A stretch of DNA of 64,000 nt. Origin: Chloroflexota bacterium (GTDB lineage Bacteria; Chloroflexota; UBA11872). This document shows, one piece after another, positions 1 to 8,688 of this stretch. How positions within the stretch are numbered: position 1 is the stretch's first letter; each line of letters starts with the position of its first letter. A program made the position numbers and the translations under genes. Location: positions 1 through 64,000 of the forward strand of contig JAPOWQ010000001.1 in the NCBI GenBank assembly GCA_026707585.1. Reading direction: 5' to 3'. The notes under the pieces were generated by a model. That model did no database searches. It was not told where the DNA came from and saw only the letters and a program-made list of their open reading frames with translations.

Positions 1-112
1 TCACCCTCTCCGAGGGGAGAGGCAGAACCTGCCCCGGACTCGATCCGGGGTTCGGCGTACCCGCCGAAACCGGTGAGGGTCTTCCGGGCACCCATCTATA
101 GGATTACGCAAA
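1..112. repeat. Intergenic repeat-element copy (tcaccctctccgaggggagaggcag...ggtgagggtcttccgggcaccc...ggattacgcaaagg)
   Basis: Same string pattern recurs at 7281-7376, with partial copies at about 7131-7200 and 7385-7410. Confidence 0.6.
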
Positions 113-148
113 GGTTTATGCAGCGAGCCGACCTATGAAGCGCATGGC

Positions 149-330
149 CAAGCCCGCTGGCCGCAGGTACGTCGTCCTCGAAGACCCCCCATCCCTGAGC
201 CGAACGACGACGAGGTCCGTGTCATGGCGGTGCGCAGTCTCATCAGCCGCGGCTCGGAAGAAGGCTGGCGCTACGGCAGGCAAGAAGCCGTCGAGCCCCA
301 GATCAAGGGTGATTTCACGGTCGGCTTGGT
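149..330 (+). pseudogene. Truncated, frameshifted N-terminus of a zinc-type alcohol dehydrogenase-like gene
   Basis: MKRMAKPAGRRYVVLED then, after a frameshift, PEPNDDEVRVMAVRSLISRGSE; a second short copy at 1767. Confidence 0.4.
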
Positions 331-489
331 GGGCGCGCTCAGTCAGGGTGTGGAGCACCTCCTCGTTGACGATCGCGTGGAGGCCGGCGAGCCGGACGGC
401 GTCGGGTTCGCCGTCCGCGAGGTCACGTAGAGCGGCCGTTACTTCGTCAGTTCTCAGCCGGAGTCTCGTGGAAAAAGGCGCCCTCCTGG

Positions 490-840
490 ATGCTCGGCAA
501 CCTCGTCACCAACTCGCAGGACGTCCTCGGCTGGGGCCACCGTATGCGGGAGATCGGCTACACCGGCGGCGCCGGAAACCAGCCCCGCTGGCTCTTCCTG
601 CCCTACGGCATCGACTGCCTTAACTGGTTCCCCGCCGGCTGCGTCGCCCGCTGGCCCGACAGCGTTCAGCGCAGCTTCATGTATCCCAGCGCCGTCATCG
701 ACGCCCACGACCTCGTCATCCTCTCCCGCACCAGCCGCCACGCCGCCAACCAGCACGACGCCGACCTCTGCACCATCCACCGCATCCCCAACTTCCGCTC
801 CCTCGCCATGGAGCTCCACCAGGGCGGTCTGGCCCAATAG
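490..840 (+). pseudogene. C-terminal remnant of a sialidase/BNR-like protein
   Basis: SFMYPSAVIDAHDLVILSRTSRHAANQHDADLCTIHRIPNFRSLAMEL; related fragment at 8203-8340; no N-terminal portion present. Confidence 0.4.
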
Positions 841-908
841 CAATGTCGAGCTAAAGGGCTGGGTAGTCTGGAATCCAGGTGCCGCGCGACCCAATTCAGG
901 AGAATCAG

Positions 909-1298
909 ATGCTCACGAAAGCCACGTTCAAGATCCTCAGCTGGGACGAGGAACCCTTCGACGAACCCGAGAACGGGCCAAAGCTCACCCGCGCGCACAT
1001 CCGCAAGTCCTTCCACGGCGACCTGACCGGCACCGGCAACCTCATGTACCTGATGACGCACTTCGAGGATGGCAACGCCACGTTCATGGGTTTCGAGAAA
1101 GTCGTGGGCGCCCTGCACGGCCGCTCCGGCAGCTTCGTCCTCCAACACACCGGCTCCTACGACGGACAAACGGCCACCGCCGACTACGAGGTCGTCGCAG
1201 GCTCCGGCACCAACCATCTCACCGGCCTCTCCGGCGCCGGCGCCTTCTCCGCCGGCCACGCCGAACAACACGACATGACGTTGGACTACGAGCTGTAG
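909..1298 (+). CDS. DUF3224 domain-containing protein
   Basis: ORF MLTKATFKILSWDEEPFDEPE...GSFVLQHTGSYDG...GTNHLTGLSGAG, typical of DUF3224. Confidence 0.75.
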   Translation: MLTKATFKILSWDEEPFDEPENGPKLTRAHIRKSFHGDLTGTGNLMYLMTHFEDGNATFMGFEKVVGALHGRSGSFVLQHTGSYDGQTATADYEVVAGSGTNHLTGLSGAGAFSAGHAEQHDMTLDYEL

Positions 1299-1436
1299 TT
1301 CTCCCGGATGTTCGCTTACTCCTGGAATGGCTGGACAGACGCAGGAACCTACGCGAGTCAGCCAGCGTTCACCGGACGTCTTGATTGCGTCGCGGCGAAG
1401 TTTCGACAAGTCCCCCAAGTCCGCCGCAGCTCTTCG

Positions 1437-1637
1437 CTAGACCGTCTCGAACTCCACCGCCGACAGGTTCAAATCCGAAGACCGCTGCGAAATGTGCAGC
1501 AGTTCCACGCCAACGACTTCCTTCGCCTCGTTGTAGTCCAGCACGACCCCGGGAGAAACTTCCTCAGACTCCACGATCTCTGAGTCATCCAGGCGCAGGT
1601 ACAGCGCGTCGGCTTCCCGGTCCACGTTCAGCTTCAT
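1437..1637 (-). CDS. DUF2283 domain-containing small protein (copy 1)
   Basis: MKLNVDREADALYLRLDDSEIVESEEVSPGVVLDYNEAKEVVGVELLHIS matches the DUF2283 pattern; paralogue at 6725-6937. Confidence 0.75.
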   Translation of the reverse strand: MKLNVDREADALYLRLDDSEIVESEEVSPGVVLDYNEAKEVVGVELLHISQRSSDLNLSAVEFETV

Positions 1638-1735
1638 AGCTCACCTCGCAGGCCACGATCAGAGAATACGCCGAGAATTCACGACTCTCCGCACTTCCCG
1701 TGAACGCCCGGTTGGCCTGATGACGACACTTCACG
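1461..1735. repeat. Left copy of about 275 bp direct repeat (DUF2283 gene plus upstream region)
   Basis: Ungapped alignment to 6761-7035 at constant offset of 5300 nt; hand-counted about 86% identity over 1461-1710. Confidence 0.8.
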
Positions 1736-1766
1736 GACACGCGGTATCCCGACAAGGAGCCCACCC

Positions 1767-1855
1767 ATGAAACGCATGGCCAAACCCCCAGGCCGAGGCA
1801 ACGTCGTCCTCGAAGACGCCCCCATCCCCGGAACCCGGCTTCGGCGAAGTCAGCT
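1767..1855 (+). pseudogene. Second truncated ADH N-terminal fragment
   Basis: MKRMAKPPGRGNVVLEDAPIP, then (frameshift) EPGFGEV; homologous to 149-330; cut at the left edge of the lower-GC cassette. Confidence 0.4.
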
Positions 1856-1942
1856 ACAATCTCTTTCGTTGAGCCCGTCGGCAATGTTGTTCTGTCCGAT
1901 GGTGCAGACCCACACTACAGTCCTCAGTGCTGGTGAACTCGT

Positions 1943-4096
1943 GTGCACATGAATGAAACAAACGACTCAGACGAGCGACCGGATCTCCTAGGTCGGCTCG
2001 GCCCAGAGATCGAACGCGAAGAATCGTCTAGCCGCCTGACCGCTGCTGCTCAGGCGATCGCGGCTCTTCAGGATTCCGACTCTCAAGTCGGCGATCTCAT
2101 ACGGATGGACTTCCACGAGGCACACGTCTTGGTGCATGACGCCTTGCGGCAGCAGGTCGGTGGCGTTCCACATGGCTGCCTCCTATTGGCAGCGCGGACT
2201 CACGCAGTTGGAGATGCAGCACCAGATTCAGCCGATTCCATGCCATCACTCTTGCTACTGCGCGTTCTTGGCAACAGCCAACTGCCCAACGACATCGAGA
2301 TGCACCAGGCACGATTCCAGGCCGGCCAGAGGGCTTCGGATAGTCCCTACAATTGGGACGAACACCAAAACACAGATCAGTTTACGCTAAACCAAATGCG
2401 CTATGCGGGCCTTCGTTGCTCGATCCTGGGTACTTTTCGCATGACCATTGGGACTGATTCCGAGGAGTGGCAGCTGACATTTGGAAGCGATATTGACAAC
2501 TTCTATGCTGGACAGGGAATGAAGATCTACAAACCCGTAGAATCCGCTCTGGAACAGATTATCAACTTCACTCAGGATAGCGATTCCGATGCCAGTCGAG
2601 TTCGTATTGGCGAGATCAAGTACGCTTCGGCGCTGGATAGTGGCCGTCCCGAGTCCGTGCCTGTACTAATGACGACCCGCGATGTAGTTGCGCAACGTAC
2701 GGCGCTGTTTGGGATGACAAGAACCGGAAAATCAAACACGGTTAAGACGATATCCCGTGCAGTCTTTTCGTTGCGACTTGACGCTTCCAAACCGGAGCGA
2801 GTCGCACAGCTGATTATCGATCCTAATGGCGAGTATGCAAACGACAATCCACAGGATGCCGGCTGCCTAAGGAACGTAGGTCACCTTAGCGGTGCACGAC
2901 CGGATGACGTAGTGACCTATGGCCTGACTCCTCATCCCAACGATCCGGGACGAAGAATAACGAAGATGAACTTTTTTGGACCAGAGCTCCCAACCGCGCC
3001 GCCGCGCACCGCGGAAAGTATTCACGACGACTTGCAATCCCTCTATATGGGAAAGCAGATCATCGACGGCAGGCTTGATGAAGAGAGTGCTGGATATATA
3101 GCTGCATTCCGGGCCACTGACCTGACGGCTCCTCGTGGCGTAACAGACTGGAGCGAATACGTTCGCTACCGTCGGGCGGTGTTTGTGTATCGCTCGGTGC
3201 TAGCAGCCGCCGGGTTCGAATTGCCACGCGGCGAAGTCTCGGTCAGCAGACTTTTTAGTCGCGATGTTCGCGACGCCATGAATCGAGATGACGACCTATC
3301 CGGTTTTGTGCCTCAGCTAGACGATCGGCTACCTTGGGACGTTGCAGCCGAATTCTGCAAGCACTTTAGCGAGTGGTTCAGAAGCGGGGGCGGACGTGCT
3401 TTTGACCGTCAATACCAAATCGCCAACGATGGCCGGAACTGGAGCGACGACCGACTACTAAACCTATTGCGAATCTTCGAGAACACTAGAGGAGTTCAAG
3501 CCATTCGGGAATGCCGCGAGTGGCACGACCGGGATCGCAACACAGAGTACACTGAAGAAATCGTGGCTGACTTGGATGCAGGTAGGCTAGTAATCCTTGA
3601 CCAGGCTCTCGGCGACCCAAATATGAACGTCCAGGCCGCAGAACGCATCATGCGTGCAATCTTCGTTCGACAGCAACGGCGATTCACCAATCCGCTAGAG
3701 GGATCAGACGGATCGTATCTTCGGCCGAATCCTGTCATAATCTACGTTGAAGAGGCTCACACACTTCTTCCTCGCGGTAGTGAGGAGGATACGACCAACA
3801 TTTGGGCACGCACCGCAAAAGAAGGCGCTAAATTCAATATTGGACTCGTCTATTCTACGCAAGAACCTTCGTCAATCCAGCGCAACATCCTGCGGAATAC
3901 CGAGAACTGGTTCCTCTCTCATCTCAATAGCACAGGCGAAACCCGCGAGCTAGATCAGTACAACGACTTCGCAGATTTCTCCGGGAGTATCCGGCGTGTA
4001 AAGGAACCGGGTTTTTTGAAGGTGCGGATGATGTCGAATCCTTATACGCTGCCTGTCCAAATTGACCTTTTTACGGCGCCAGCGGCGCCGGAGTAA
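1943..4096 (+). CDS. HerA-like (DUF87) FtsK/HerA-superfamily ATPase
   Basis: Walker A GMTRTGKSNT, LIIDPNGEY, Walker B VIIYVEEAHTLLP, followed by STQEPSSIQRNILRNTENWFLSHL; GTG start 1943 or ATG 1949. Confidence 0.85.
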   Translation: MHMNETNDSDERPDLLGRLGPEIEREESSSRLTAAAQAIAALQDSDSQVGDLIRMDFHEAHVLVHDALRQQVGGVPHGCLLLAARTHAVGDAAPDSADSMPSLLLLRVLGNSQLPNDIEMHQARFQAGQRASDSPYNWDEHQNTDQFTLNQMRYAGLRCSILGTFRMTIGTDSEEWQLTFGSDIDNFYAGQGMKIYKPVESALEQIINFTQDSDSDASRVRIGEIKYASALDSGRPESVPVLMTTRDVVAQRTALFGMTRTGKSNTVKTISRAVFSLRLDASKPERVAQLIIDPNGEYANDNPQDAGCLRNVGHLSGARPDDVVTYGLTPHPNDPGRRITKMNFFGPELPTAPPRTAESIHDDLQSLYMGKQIIDGRLDEESAGYIAAFRATDLTAPRGVTDWSEYVRYRRAVFVYRSVLAAAGFELPRGEVSVSRLFSRDVRDAMNRDDDLSGFVPQLDDRLPWDVAAEFCKHFSEWFRSGGGRAFDRQYQIANDGRNWSDDRLLNLLRIFENTRGVQAIRECREWHDRDRNTEYTEEIVADLDAGRLVILDQALGDPNMNVQAAERIMRAIFVRQQRRFTNPLEGSDGSYLRPNPVIIYVEEAHTLLPRGSEEDTTNIWARTAKEGAKFNIGLVYSTQEPSSIQRNILRNTENWFLSHLNSTGETRELDQYNDFADFSGSIRRVKEPGFLKVRMMSNPYTLPVQIDLFTAPAAPE

Positions 4097-5424
4097 TGCC
4101 CTACGACAGCGAGTTTGCCAGCGGCGATTCACTTTGGCGGTTGGTCGAGAGTGAGAGCGTCAAGGAATTCCAGGGCGTTGTCCGCCACGGTGGACCGGAG
4201 CAAGTAGCTGATCCGCCTTCTACGCTCTCGCCACCGCGTGGCCTTGATCGAATCACACGAATAATCGTAATTGATGGCTCCACGGTCACCAGTGCGGTTC
4301 GCATAGGCTATCCCGGTGCTGAGGCAGCTCTTCTTCAGCTTGCCGCCGTCATCATTGACCTCGCGGCGCTAAGGGATATCCCACTTGCTTCCATCCCACG
4401 CCCCAGCACCATGAGGGGTATGGAGGACTGCAGGACACTTGATGCCGTGCTTCCAGGTCGAAACGTAGTTCGCCGAGATGTTGCTGACGACACGCCCGAA
4501 CGCTACTTCCGTTTCACGATTCACCAGATGCTGTCGGGCAGGAGAGTTGACCGCGATCACGAGACGCTCATTGAGACCATGCGCGCCATCACACCGCCGC
4601 GGCAGGGCTTTCGCTGTCCGGTGAGCGACTGCGAGAATTCAATCCCGGCTCTGGAGGGAGCCGGAGTGTGTCCCTGCGAAAGAAAGGAGCCAGTGTTTGA
4701 AACTGACAGTCTGCGGCTGCACGAGCGATTTGAGGATCACGGTTCGTCGGCACAGGCTTATACCGCGGCGCGGCAGGTCGTCGAGCACCTTGCCATGGTC
4801 AACATCATGCGGTTCTTCGAACGCTGCAATTGGTGGAGCGCTTTTCGCACAACCGCATTCGTGATGGACGGCCCGCTGGCGATTTTCGGTATGCCTGCAT
4901 GGCTGAAGCATCACGTTCAGGCAGAGGTCGGCCGTTTGCATGCGCAGGCATTGTCGCGGGGTGGCGACGGCGTGATGCTCTTTGGTGTGGAGAAGAGCGG
5001 CATGTTCCTTGAGCACCTGAAGGCACTTGACCAGAGCGACTTCGAAGGTCCCCGCGCTCGCCTTCGGCCCGGTCTTGCACTGGCTCCCGACCGCACGTAC
5101 ACCCACCGGCATATTGCCCTGCGTCCTCAAGACGCCAAACCCCACGGCGACGTCACCGACTACGGCCGCCGGGTGCTCTACAAGAACAGATTGGGGCAGC
5201 ACTCAGTCCTCATGACACCAATTGTGAACGACGAGGGCCAGGATCGAGACTGCATCGACGAAGCCGCTTTTCCCCGTCTGGGAGAGGCACTTGACGTCAT
5301 GGATGAGTTCTCCACCTACCTATACGAGGACGGCTTCGTTCCGCTGGTGCGCGCACATGCTCACGCCGCGATACCTCTCAAGGCCGGTATCGGGCTACTA
5401 ACAGAGCTCTTCGCGGACGAATGA
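4096..5424 (+). CDS. NurA-like nuclease with Cys-rich (zinc-ribbon-like) insertion
   Basis: IIVIDGS near the N-terminus, FVMDGPLAIFGMPAWLKHHV, GVEKSGMFLEHLK; insert RCPVSDCENS..GVCPCE; 1-nt overlap with the HerA stop. Confidence 0.65.
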   Translation: MPYDSEFASGDSLWRLVESESVKEFQGVVRHGGPEQVADPPSTLSPPRGLDRITRIIVIDGSTVTSAVRIGYPGAEAALLQLAAVIIDLAALRDIPLASIPRPSTMRGMEDCRTLDAVLPGRNVVRRDVADDTPERYFRFTIHQMLSGRRVDRDHETLIETMRAITPPRQGFRCPVSDCENSIPALEGAGVCPCERKEPVFETDSLRLHERFEDHGSSAQAYTAARQVVEHLAMVNIMRFFERCNWWSAFRTTAFVMDGPLAIFGMPAWLKHHVQAEVGRLHAQALSRGGDGVMLFGVEKSGMFLEHLKALDQSDFEGPRARLRPGLALAPDRTYTHRHIALRPQDAKPHGDVTDYGRRVLYKNRLGQHSVLMTPIVNDEGQDRDCIDEAAFPRLGEALDVMDEFSTYLYEDGFVPLVRAHAHAAIPLKAGIGLLTELFADE

Positions 5425-6626
5425 GCGCGACTAGTCTTCGAGAAGTCCCGGCCATGACCGGCTTCGGAACCGCCGAGAGCCGGTGGGCGCGACTGGGACC
5501 CTACTACGCGATGTTCCCCGTGGAATTCGCGCGGCAAGTCATAGCAGCCTTTAGCAAACGTGGCGACATCGTTCTCGACCCGTTTTGCGGACGTGGCACT
5601 GCACCTTACGTCGCCATGGTCTCCGGCCGCGGTGCCTTCGGCTGTGACATCAATCCCGTTGCGTGGCTGTACGCTGCCGCCAAGACGTGTCCCCATCAAT
5701 CACTGGCCGACGTGACTCGGCGCATTGACGAGGTTGCCGGCGCCATTCGTGCTCAAGATCGCCAGCCCGCCGACGAGTTTCAAGCGCTCGCGTTCGGTCC
5801 GCGAGCGCTCGGATTCATCAATAGTGCTCGCCGAGAACTGAGTTGGCGTGACTGCGTCCGGGATCGAACGGTCGCCGCACTGCTGCTCCACTACCTGCAC
5901 GCAAAGCTTGGGGGAGGTCTCTCAAACCAGTTGCGGCCGACACGGGCAATGTGCCCTGACTATTCCGTGCGTTGGTGGCGCAAGCGTGGGCTAGCGGCTC
6001 CGCCGGACATTGACGCAGCCGCGTTCTTGCGTGATCGCGCTGCTTGGCGTTTCGCGAAAGGAGTTCCGGCACGGTCTGGCCACGCCTGCATATCACTTGG
6101 CGATGCCTCCCACGCCTTGCCGCAAATGCATGCCCCCGCCGATCTGGTACTTACGTCGCCTCCTTACGTTGGAGTTACCAACTATCGGGCCGATAACTGG
6201 ATCAGGCTGTGGGCATTGGGAGAGGGTCCGCCGCGACCTGACTGGTCCACCGACCAGAAGTTTTGTAGTCCCAAGAAATACGAAGCCATGCTTCTAAGCG
6301 TGTTCGCGGAAACGCGCTCAAGGGCACGACCAACTGCGGTTTGGTGCCTCCGAGTGGATGCCAGGGAGCGGACGCTCGCGGTCGTTCGCCGAATCCTGGA
6401 TGGCCTGCTGCCGCAACACCGACGTTACGAGCGAGTGTCCCCGTCGCCAAAACGGACCCAAACGGCGCTGTATGGCGATCATCGAACAAAGCCGGGAGAC
6501 ATTGATCTCGTTTACCTTCCTTCACCCAAGTTGTCCGAACGTCTCAGCGGCCTTACCTCGGATGGCACCTCGACCTTTGACCGAGAGTTCCTAAGTCCTC
6601 TTGAGCCGGAACCGATGACCGCCTAA
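5421..6626 (+). CDS. SAM-dependent DNA methyltransferase (SPPY type)
   Basis: Motif I DPFCGRGTAPYVA...GCDINP; motif IV LVLTSPPYVGVTNYRADNW; 4-nt ATGA overlap with the upstream gene. Confidence 0.8.
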   Translation: MSATSLREVPAMTGFGTAESRWARLGPYYAMFPVEFARQVIAAFSKRGDIVLDPFCGRGTAPYVAMVSGRGAFGCDINPVAWLYAAAKTCPHQSLADVTRRIDEVAGAIRAQDRQPADEFQALAFGPRALGFINSARRELSWRDCVRDRTVAALLLHYLHAKLGGGLSNQLRPTRAMCPDYSVRWWRKRGLAAPPDIDAAAFLRDRAAWRFAKGVPARSGHACISLGDASHALPQMHAPADLVLTSPPYVGVTNYRADNWIRLWALGEGPPRPDWSTDQKFCSPKKYEAMLLSVFAETRSRARPTAVWCLRVDARERTLAVVRRILDGLLPQHRRYERVSPSPKRTQTALYGDHRTKPGDIDLVYLPSPKLSERLSGLTSDGTSTFDREFLSPLEPEPMTA

Positions 6627-6724
6627 CGAAGAAGAGCAGCCCTCGTCGGCCAATCGGCCCCTATGCCCAACCCCAACGTCACTCCCCGCGCCCAGGACTT
6701 CAGGTCGTTGCCCGCATTTCCGAC

Positions 6725-6937
6725 TCAAGCCTCGTCTTCTTCCGCCTCCGATTCCTGCACCGACAGGTTCAGATCCGAAGGCCTATTCGAGAGGCGCAGA
6801 AGTTCCACGCCGACGACTTCCTTCGCCTCGTTGCAGTCCAGTACGACCCCCGGCGAAACTTCTTCCGACTCAACAATCTCCGAGTCATCCAGGCGCAGGC
6901 ACAGCGCGTCGGCTTCCCGGTTTACCCTCAGCTTCAT
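6725..6937 (-). CDS. DUF2283 domain-containing small protein (copy 2)
   Basis: MKLRVNREADALCLRLDDSEIVESEEVSPGVVLDCNEAKEVVGVELL; paralogue of 1437-1637. Confidence 0.75.
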   Translation of the reverse strand: MKLRVNREADALCLRLDDSEIVESEEVSPGVVLDCNEAKEVVGVELLRLSNRPSDLNLSVQESEAEEDEA

Positions 6938-7035
6938 AGCCCACCTCGCCTTCCTCGATCAAAGAATACGCCGAGAAGTCACGACTCTCCGCACTTCGCG
7001 TGAATGCCCACACGGCATGCTGACGACGCCCCACC
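6761..7035. repeat. Right copy of about 275 bp direct repeat
   Basis: Constant +5300 offset from 1461-1735. Confidence 0.8.
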
Positions 7036-7083
7036 GACGCGCCGCAAACGGCACATCCCGGTCCTCCATCTCATCGCTGGATG

Positions 7084-7129
7084 TGTAAACCATGTCTCCG
7101 AACACGTGTAAATGATGTCTCCGGTCTGC
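7084..7129. repeat. Two tandem 23-bp units TGTAAAYSATGTCTCCG..., possible IS end relic
   Basis: TGTAAACCATGTCTCCGAACACG / TGTAAATGATGTCTCCGGTCTGC read directly; resembles IS21/IS481-type terminal repeats from memory; no transposase in window. Confidence 0.4.
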
Positions 7130-7280
7130 ACAGTGGGAGAGGGTTGGGGTGAGGGTCTTCCGAGCACCCGCTCTCGGGTTACTCAAAGGTCTCCTTGAGG
7201 TTGAGGGCTGGGGTGAGGGTGGCTGCCTCGGTGAACCTGCGAAGCCGAAGTCGAGCACCTTCCGCCGGGGCCGCCCCTCT

Positions 7281-7376
7281 TCACCCTCTCCAAGGGGAGA
7301 GGCAGACTCGGCCGTCTTCGGCCGAATTCGGTGAGGGGTCTTCCGGGCACCCACCCTCGGATTACGCAATGGTCTC
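7281..7376. repeat. Intergenic repeat-element copy matching window start
   Basis: tcaccctctccaaggggagaggcag...ggtgaggggtcttccgggcacccaccctcggattacgcaatgg. Confidence 0.6.
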
Positions 7377-7532
7377 CGATTGGATAGGGTTCGGGTGAGC
7401 GTCTTCCGTGCTACCGATCCTCGGGTCGCGAAGAATCATTCATAGACAGTGAAGAGGCGCAGGCGACAGGTAGTCGCAGGACCAGCCACTCCAAACGTCG
7501 GAACAACGGCGCAGACGCCCTGACTCGCCTGG

Positions 7533-7853
7533 CTATTGCGGCAAGTCGGGGGGCGTATCCGTGCGCCGAATGCGCTGAACGATATGCCGCCCGCCCTTGC
7601 CAATCCCACGCACTCCCCTGCCGATTCCCCGTCCCGCGATCGCGAAGGCGGGCAGGATGATCGGGAGGACTTTGAGAAGCGTGTCCAGGGCCGTCTTGAG
7701 AAGCTCCCACAAGACCTTGACCAGGCCGGCAGCCAGCTTGGCGACGGTCTTGGGCAACTCCCAAAGGACCTTGATCAGGTTGGCCGCGAGCTTGACGACC
7801 GCGTTAAGCAGCGCCCAGAGACCCAGAACGGGAAGTACCAGCGCCTTCATCAT
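7533..7853 (-). CDS. Small hydrophobic/amphipathic repeat protein, unknown function
   Basis: 106 aa; internal repeat KLAANLIKVLWELPKTVA / KLAAGLVKVLWELLKTAL; Gly/Arg-rich C-terminus. Confidence 0.45.
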   Translation of the reverse strand: MMKALVLPVLGLWALLNAVVKLAANLIKVLWELPKTVAKLAAGLVKVLWELLKTALDTLLKVLPIILPAFAIAGRGIGRGVRGIGKGGRHIVQRIRRTDTPPDLPQ

Positions 7854-8202
7854 GCAACAGTCGCGATTCGGGGCGGGCTCTCTATAACCTCGATGTCAAA
7901 CATGCGCAGCGACGAAAGTTCCACCCACAACTCGCGTCGCTCGATTTCTCCGGTTGCGAGCATCGAGTCGGGCCCCATTGACCGCGGCCCACTTTTAGCA
8001 CAGTGCCGGGACGCGGCCCTTATCCGGATTTGGGCCAATTGCTTGAATTCTTGAACAGGCCGAACACCTCCAATCTGAGTGGACAGAGAAGTGCCGGTGT
8101 CCACAAGTTGTCACACCATCTACGGTGCGCCGCCGACGCAATGGCACTCCCACCGCTCAGAGCATCGCGACGGCAGCCCCAGCCTCACTCGTTAGCGTCC
8201 AC

Positions 8203-8340
8203 CGCCGCTTCATACACCCCAGTGCCGTCATTGACGCCTACGACCTCGTCATCCTCTCCAGCACCAGCCGCAACGCCGCCAACCAGCACGACGCCGACCT
8301 CTGCACCATCCACCGCATCCCCAACCTCCGTGTCCTCCCC
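8203..8340 (+). pseudogene. Second sialidase/BNR-like C-terminal remnant
   Basis: RRFIHPSAVIDAYDLVILSSTSRNAANQHDADLCTIHRIPNLR; nucleotide similarity to 668-805. Confidence 0.45.
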
Positions 8341-8664
8341 TCCACCACGGCGGCCTGGCGGCCCGGACACGTCACCCTGTCGTCCCCAGGGACTCCAACC
8401 ACGGCCAACTGCCAATTGCCATCCGTCTACACCTAGTGTACAATAGGTCCAACGTCTTCGCAACCCCAACTTCGGATGCCTCGCTCCTCCCGCCGCCAAC
8501 GCCCGACGTGCCCACCCCGCCATTCGTCGTGCCCGCGCAAAATCTGCCCCGGACGCGTCCCACGGCTGAAGGCCTTGCGCCTGCCCCCGCACATCCGCTG
8601 CCCATCGCGCCAGGGCTCCCCGTTCGCACCCCAAATCCGCCAAAAATGCACCCCGCCGCGCCTC

Positions 8665-8688
8665 AAGAGTTTTTTAGAAAAAACTCTT
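8665..8688. repeat. Perfect AT-rich inverted repeat AAGAGTTTTTT-AG-AAAAAACTCTT
   Basis: 11-nt arms exactly complementary, read directly. Confidence 0.85.

Noticed and set aside
6663-7088. 141-aa plus-strand ORF opposite DUF2283 copy 2
   Set aside because: Low-complexity Ser/Arg composition; the DUF2283 gene on the other strand has clear homology and a paralogue
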